From Anseranas semipalmata (Eukaryota > Chordata > Aves > Anseriformes > Anseranatidae): DNA of 64,000 nt. The notes under the pieces are model-generated. The model was given only the letters and a program-made list of their open reading frames with translations. It was not told the DNA's origin and made no database searches. Position 1 is the stretch's first letter. Every line of letters starts with the position of its first letter. Made by a program: the position numbers and the translations under genes. Positions 62,601 to 64,000 of this stretch are shown piece by piece. The DNA lies in assembly GCA_013399115.1 (NCBI GenBank), contig VXAA01000855.1, forward strand, positions 63,680 through 127,679, in the 5' to 3' direction.

Positions 62601-64000
62601 ACCTGTGTCTCACTGTCACATCTGTCAGTAGTCACATCTGTCAGATCACTTAAAAATATATCTTACATAATCTAACAACATAAAATATGGTTGCTAATAC
62701 TGAAAATGCTAAAAATTCTAATAATAAGGCAAATAGATACTTGCACAAAAGACAGCTGAGTCAAGCACAGTGAACAGAACTTACTACTCAGAAATTCTGA
62801 TCAGGGATTGCTTGTTTTCAAACTTCCTGGTTAGTGTATGTTAGGATGTTACCATTTAGACATGTGCACACGTGACTGTATAGGGAACTTTAATGCAAAT
62901 GAAAAATATACAGAAGCTTCAAGTGTAAGAGAAATGTGTGCAACATAAGCACTAGTTAGCTTTTGGTTTTATGCTTTCTGGAAAAAAAAAAATAGAACTC
63001 TTTGGGGTAACTTTTCAGTGAAATACAGTCTGGCTTTTGAGCCTAATTAAAACAATTCTCGTACACAGAAGTGCCATAAATGCTGGCATTTTGTAATCTA
63101 AGCATTTGAATCATAATTCTGTTTCCAGCCCTGTAACCACTGAAGAGGAAATTCTAATTTCTCAAAAGAATTTTTATTTTTTTATCAAGCATAGTCAGGA
63201 AAATGTTATCAGTATCACTTGAACAAGGTTATAGCAATTTATCTCCAAAACAAAACTGACATCAATATATAAAAAACAAGAACACGATAAAGTTTTAATC
63301 TCCTATTTTTGTGGGTATCTCCTTGCTATCATTTATGTCCTTCAGTATTTTCTCTTAACCCTTACACAGTTTCACAGATTCACGGAAATTAGAGATGGGA
63401 TAGGAATAGTAGTGCATCATGTATGTATATTGATGTGCAATACTGATTTGGATTCGTGGAGACATACCCGCACAAGCCTATTTTCAGTATTTAAGTGCCT
63501 TTACATTCTATATAATGAATGAAAAAGTTTTCTCAAGAGGAAGTCCGTAAATCCCTGTTAGATGCTCCACTGACTGCATAGGAAGTCTATGTACGTTCAT
63601 ATTAGATGACAATGTGAATACCTCTAAAATGACTAGTTCATTGACTGCAGTATCAGATCTTTCTAATTTCCAGGTGCTGTCTTTCAATCCACACTGTGAT
63701 ATTTTGTTTGTGCACTACGCGTAACAGCACGCACACACATTTCAGATTCCCAAGGGGATACCACAGAGCAGTTTCACCCCGAAGGTGAAGTGGAAATAAA
63801 TTTTATATGGAAGTAAAGCTAGAGTGAAGAAGTAAAACATTATGATTTCTTACCATTTGGTACCTGTTCCTGGCCATGTAACCTCTTAAGAGAGCCTGAA
63901 GAGCAATAGTAGCATCTCGCATGCATTGGTATCTTTTCCGGACCACATACATACGCTGGAACTTCTGAATAGTGACGGCAGCCCGTGTTCTCCGTAGGAA
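32468..64000 (-). CDS. MYO5A: Myosin-Va heavy chain, spliced CDS (IQ neck to stop; 5' part outside window)
   Basis: Class V myosin that carries melanosomes, ER and vesicles along actin. 22 exons give 1045 residues, or 1070 with cassette exon F. In order: two partial or complete IQ motifs at the right edge, two more in the next exon, coiled coil, a PEST-like linker ([19 protein letters not shown]), more coiled coil, alternatively spliced exons B, D and F, then the globular cargo-binding tail ending GLGFISRV and TGA. The tail includes [11 protein letters not shown], around the Ser known as a CaMKII site in mammals. The protein is very close to chicken p190 as remembered, including Glu-Asp-Lys in exon B, supporting an avian source. 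The motor head exons lie beyond 64000. Confidence 0.96.
33216..33975 (-). mobile_element. CR1-type LINE fragment, 5'-truncated, in last MYO5A intron
   Basis: The plus strand begins AATCATAGAAT, the reverse complement of the CR1 3' terminal motif. The minus strand reads a decayed CR1 reverse-transcriptase C-terminus ([31 protein letters not shown]). The element lies in the same orientation as MYO5A. CR1 is the dominant LINE of birds and other reptiles. Frame interruptions show it is dead. Its upper boundary is approximate. Confidence 0.88.
34254..34334 (-). CDS. MYO5A: MYO5A globular tail exon
   Basis: 81 bp, phase 0 to 0. Codes [20 protein letters not shown] then SFIRTIQ. Donor GTATGG. Confidence 0.97.
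35663..35837 (-). CDS. MYO5A: MYO5A globular tail exon
   Basis: 175 bp, phase 2 to 0. Codes [20 protein letters not shown] through [20 protein letters not shown] and ALTTAQ. Donor GTAACG. Confidence 0.97.
36670..36952 (-). CDS. MYO5A: MYO5A globular tail exon, largest in window
   Basis: 283 bp from the upstream acceptor, phase 1 to 2. Codes [40 protein letters not shown] and further to [12 protein letters not shown]. The start at 36952 restores Val-Ser-Gly as in remembered vertebrate MYO5A. A second acceptor six bases inward would start at Gly. Donor GTGGGA. Confidence 0.95.
37790..37940 (-). CDS. MYO5A: MYO5A globular tail exon
   Basis: 151 bp, phase 0 to 1. Codes [20 protein letters not shown] through [12 protein letters not shown]. 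Donor GTAAGG. Confidence 0.97.
38665..38754 (-). CDS. MYO5A: MYO5A globular tail exon
   Basis: 90 bp, phase 0 to 0. Codes [20 protein letters not shown] then [10 protein letters not shown]. Donor GTAAGC. Confidence 0.97.
39055..39530 (+). mobile_element. CR1-type LINE fragment, internally deleted, in MYO5A intron
   Basis: The plus strand shows typical CR1 3' sequence (GAGCACTGGAACAGGTTGCC, TCCCTTCCAACC) and ends in degenerate ATTCTGTG/TGATTCTGT repeats. An upstream piece (ACTGGATGGTGAGGTGGATT) seems joined to the 3' part near 39158-39170, suggesting an internal deletion. Opposite orientation to MYO5A and to the other CR1 copy. Start approximate. Confidence 0.85.
40414..40568 (-). CDS. MYO5A: MYO5A globular tail exon
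   Basis: 155 bp, phase 1 to 0. Codes [40 protein letters not shown] and [11 protein letters not shown] of the DIL-type cargo-binding domain. Donor GTTAGT. Confidence 0.97.
40947..41093 (-). CDS. MYO5A: MYO5A tail linker and start of globular tail
   Basis: 147 bp, phase 1 to 1. Codes [20 protein letters not shown], then [19 protein letters not shown], the first helix of the globular tail. Donor GTAAGC. Confidence 0.97.
42628..42721 (-). CDS. MYO5A: MYO5A distal coiled-coil exon
   Basis: 94 bp, phase 0 to 1. Codes [20 protein letters not shown] then [11 protein letters not shown], the last coiled coil before the tail. Donor GTACTT. Confidence 0.96.
44688..44762 (-). CDS. MYO5A: MYO5A alternative exon F (75 bp, melanocyte-type)
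   Basis: 75 bp, phase 0 to 0, in the 3.7-kb intron between exon E and the DLMEQLEK exon. Codes [20 protein letters not shown] then YKRMI, which matches mammalian exon F. That exon is used in melanocytes and helps bind the melanophilin-Rab27a complex on melanosomes. Acceptor ttttacag, donor GTATGT. Length, position and sequence all agree. Confidence 0.92.
46378..46576 (-). CDS. MYO5A: MYO5A exon E, rod
   Basis: 199 bp, phase 2 to 0. Codes [20 protein letters not shown] through [20 protein letters not shown] and RLTNENL. Paralogous to MYO5C exon 29. Donor GTAAGG. Confidence 0.96.
47718..47924 (-). CDS. Unassigned small ORF with one predicted membrane segment, inside MYO5A intron
   Basis: 68-residue ORF starting [20 protein letters not shown], with a hydrophobic stretch at about residues 27-46 ([20 protein letters not shown]), then an NVS glycosylation-type site. 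The ATG has A at -3 and G at +4, and an in-frame TAG three codons upstream. The block is GC-richer than the surrounding intron. I do not recognise the family and cannot show that it is expressed; it may be chance or a decayed exon. Confidence 0.2.
   Translation of the reverse strand: MALFRPHYNHCSRCSDHKLVRSLVRFTWLGSSVLALCAWLGLMFLNVSQTYRMVRGHMLATNSTDLQC
48496..48576 (-). CDS. MYO5A: MYO5A alternative exon D (81 bp)
   Basis: 81 bp, phase 2 to 2, so inclusion or skipping keeps the frame. Codes [20 protein letters not shown] and GLKQAN. Matches mammalian exon D (27 residues), which is included outside brain and reported to bind Rab10. Acceptor ttggaag is weak, as expected of a regulated exon. Donor GTTACC is also weak. 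Confidence 0.92.
49130..49230 (-). CDS. MYO5A: MYO5A exon C, light-chain binding region
   Basis: 101 bp, phase 0 to 2. Codes [20 protein letters not shown] through AYIGLKETN. Contains the dynein light chain binding segment at its start. Acceptor ttccag, donor GTACAA. Confidence 0.95.
50900..50908 (-). CDS. MYO5A: MYO5A microexon B (9 bp, Glu-Asp-Lys)
   Basis: Nine bases GAGGATAAG flanked by a strong pyrimidine tract ending gattgccag and by donor GTACAT. Phase 0 to 0, giving QPK-EDK-NTMTD. Mammalian MYO5A has DDK here and chicken p190 EDK, as remembered. In mammals exon B is brain-enriched and lies next to the dynein light chain (DYNLL) binding segment NTMTD, promoting binding. Found by searching the intron for a 9-bp exon with correct splice sites. 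Confidence 0.88.
52000..52227 (-). CDS. MYO5A: MYO5A rod exon A
   Basis: 228 bp, phase 0 to 0. Codes [20 protein letters not shown] through SQKEAIQPK. It directly precedes microexon B. Acceptor ttgcag, donor GTAAAG. The letter A follows the published A-F naming, inferred from order. Confidence 0.94.
52903..52956 (-). CDS. MYO5A: MYO5A short rod exon
   Basis: 54 bp, phase 0 to 0. Codes [18 protein letters not shown]. Good pyrimidine-rich acceptor (ttcacag), donor GTAAAT. Confidence 0.94.
53400..53438. repeat. 22-bp spaced direct repeat
   Basis: CACTTCTTACTCTGCCT occurs at 53400-53416 and again at 53422-53438, a local duplication in a MYO5A intron. Confidence 0.85.
53795..53938 (-). CDS. MYO5A: MYO5A coiled-coil exon
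   Basis: 144 bp, phase 0 to 0. Codes [20 protein letters not shown] through [14 protein letters not shown]. Donor GTGGAC is weak but protein and phase agree. Confidence 0.93.
56133..56246 (-). CDS. MYO5A: MYO5A PEST-like linker exon
   Basis: 114 bp, phase 0 to 0. Codes [20 protein letters not shown] and ends LPLRTE, rich in Ser/Thr/Glu/Pro. This matches the PEST segment described as protease-sensitive in MYO5A, which interrupts the coiled coil and is absent from MYO5C. Donor GTAATG is followed by an A-rich stretch with a short CAA repeat. Confidence 0.95.
56995..57143 (-). CDS. MYO5A: MYO5A coiled-coil exon
   Basis: 149 bp, phase 1 to 0. Codes [20 protein letters not shown] through [17 protein letters not shown]. 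Acceptor ggcag, donor GTAAGT. Confidence 0.95.
58001..58094 (-). CDS. MYO5A: MYO5A coiled-coil exon
   Basis: 94 bp, phase 0 to 1. Codes [20 protein letters not shown] to QAREIT. Length and phases equal those of the MYO5C rod part-a exons. Donor GTTGGT. Confidence 0.95.
59211..59459 (-). CDS. MYO5A: MYO5A proximal coiled-coil exon with GC donor
   Basis: 249 bp, phase 0 to 0. Codes [20 protein letters not shown] through [13 protein letters not shown]. The donor in the correct frame is CAG followed by GCAAGT, a non-canonical but known GC-AG type. A GT donor 19 bases further would shift the frame. Confidence 0.92.
59970..60209 (-). CDS. MYO5A: MYO5A IQ5-IQ6 and start of rod
   Basis: 240 bp, phase 0 to 0. 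Codes [20 protein letters not shown] (IQ5), [18 protein letters not shown] (IQ6), then [20 protein letters not shown] and the coiled-coil start, ending KIDEQ. Donor GTAAAA. Confidence 0.97.
60210..63853 (-). other. MYO5A: MYO5A intron, 3.6 kb
   Basis: Large AT-rich intron between the two IQ exons. Contains a T-run near 60787-60801 and a short direct repeat at 62615-62644. No intervening exon is needed, since both flanking exons are phase 0 and protein-contiguous. Confidence 0.75.
62615..62644. repeat. 16-bp spaced direct repeat
   Basis: GTCACATCTGTCAG occurs at 62615-62628 and 62631-62644, separated by two bases, in the MYO5A intron between IQ exons. Confidence 0.85.
63854..64000 (-). CDS. 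MYO5A: MYO5A IQ-motif exon (cut by window end)
   Basis: At least 147 bp. Codes [20 protein letters not shown] and then [19 protein letters not shown], two IQ motifs. Donor GTAAGA after ATG keeps phase 0. An earlier GTACCA would break the frame. The 5' end is outside the window. Confidence 0.94.

Noticed and set aside
63854..63864. Earlier donor GTACCA at 63863 for the right-edge MYO5A exon
   Set aside because: It ends the exon in phase 2 and would put the next exon (MLQEHK...) out of frame; the GTAAGA ten bases later keeps the frame and gives RNRYQM-MLQEHK.

Overview
This is vertebrate nuclear DNA, most likely from a bird. It is AT-rich, has spliced genes with short to medium introns, and carries two CR1-type LINE fragments in opposite orientations. 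It holds two paralogous class V myosin heavy-chain genes in tandem, both on the minus strand: MYO5A (transcribed first, right half) and MYO5C (left half). The exons were placed by translating the minus strand, matching it to remembered vertebrate MYO5A/MYO5C proteins, and requiring acceptor AG, donor GT (one GC) and continuous reading phase at every junction.

Right half, about 64000 down to 29250: the 3' two thirds of MYO5A. It enters the window inside the IQ (calmodulin-binding) neck and runs through the coiled-coil/PEST rod to the cargo-binding globular tail, with the stop at 32468-32470. 23 exons are visible, including the three tissue-regulated exons B (9-bp microexon, Glu-Asp-Lys), D (81 bp) and F (75 bp). 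A long 3' UTR follows, ending near 29250 at an AATAAA with a T/GT-rich downstream element.

Middle, about 29250 to 27890: a very short intergenic gap, then a CpG-rich island that is probably the MYO5C promoter. It contains a single N that directly abuts a consensus donor (GTGAGG). The missing first coding exon of MYO5C is probably hidden there.

Left half, 24523 down to 584: 32 consecutive MYO5C exons (numbered 2-33 here) coding about 1333 residues: complete motor head except the first few residues, converter, six IQ motifs, and coiled coil up to just before the globular tail. The tail exons lie beyond position 1.

Both products are actin-based transport motors that dimerise through the coiled coil and bind cargo adaptors through the tail. 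The main points from reading the sequence are: (1) the MYO5C rod is built from three copies of one exon cluster (94-64-181 bp, phases 0-1, 1-2, 2-0); (2) in the third copy the middle exon has lost 12 bp through a shift of its splice acceptor; (3) MYO5A has the short cassette exon F at the junction where MYO5C has the third cluster; (4) MYO5A uses a GC donor and a tandem acceptor; (5) a MYO5A intron contains an unexplained GC-richer small ORF with one predicted membrane segment. No CRISPR array, tRNA, rRNA, or intact mobile element was seen.
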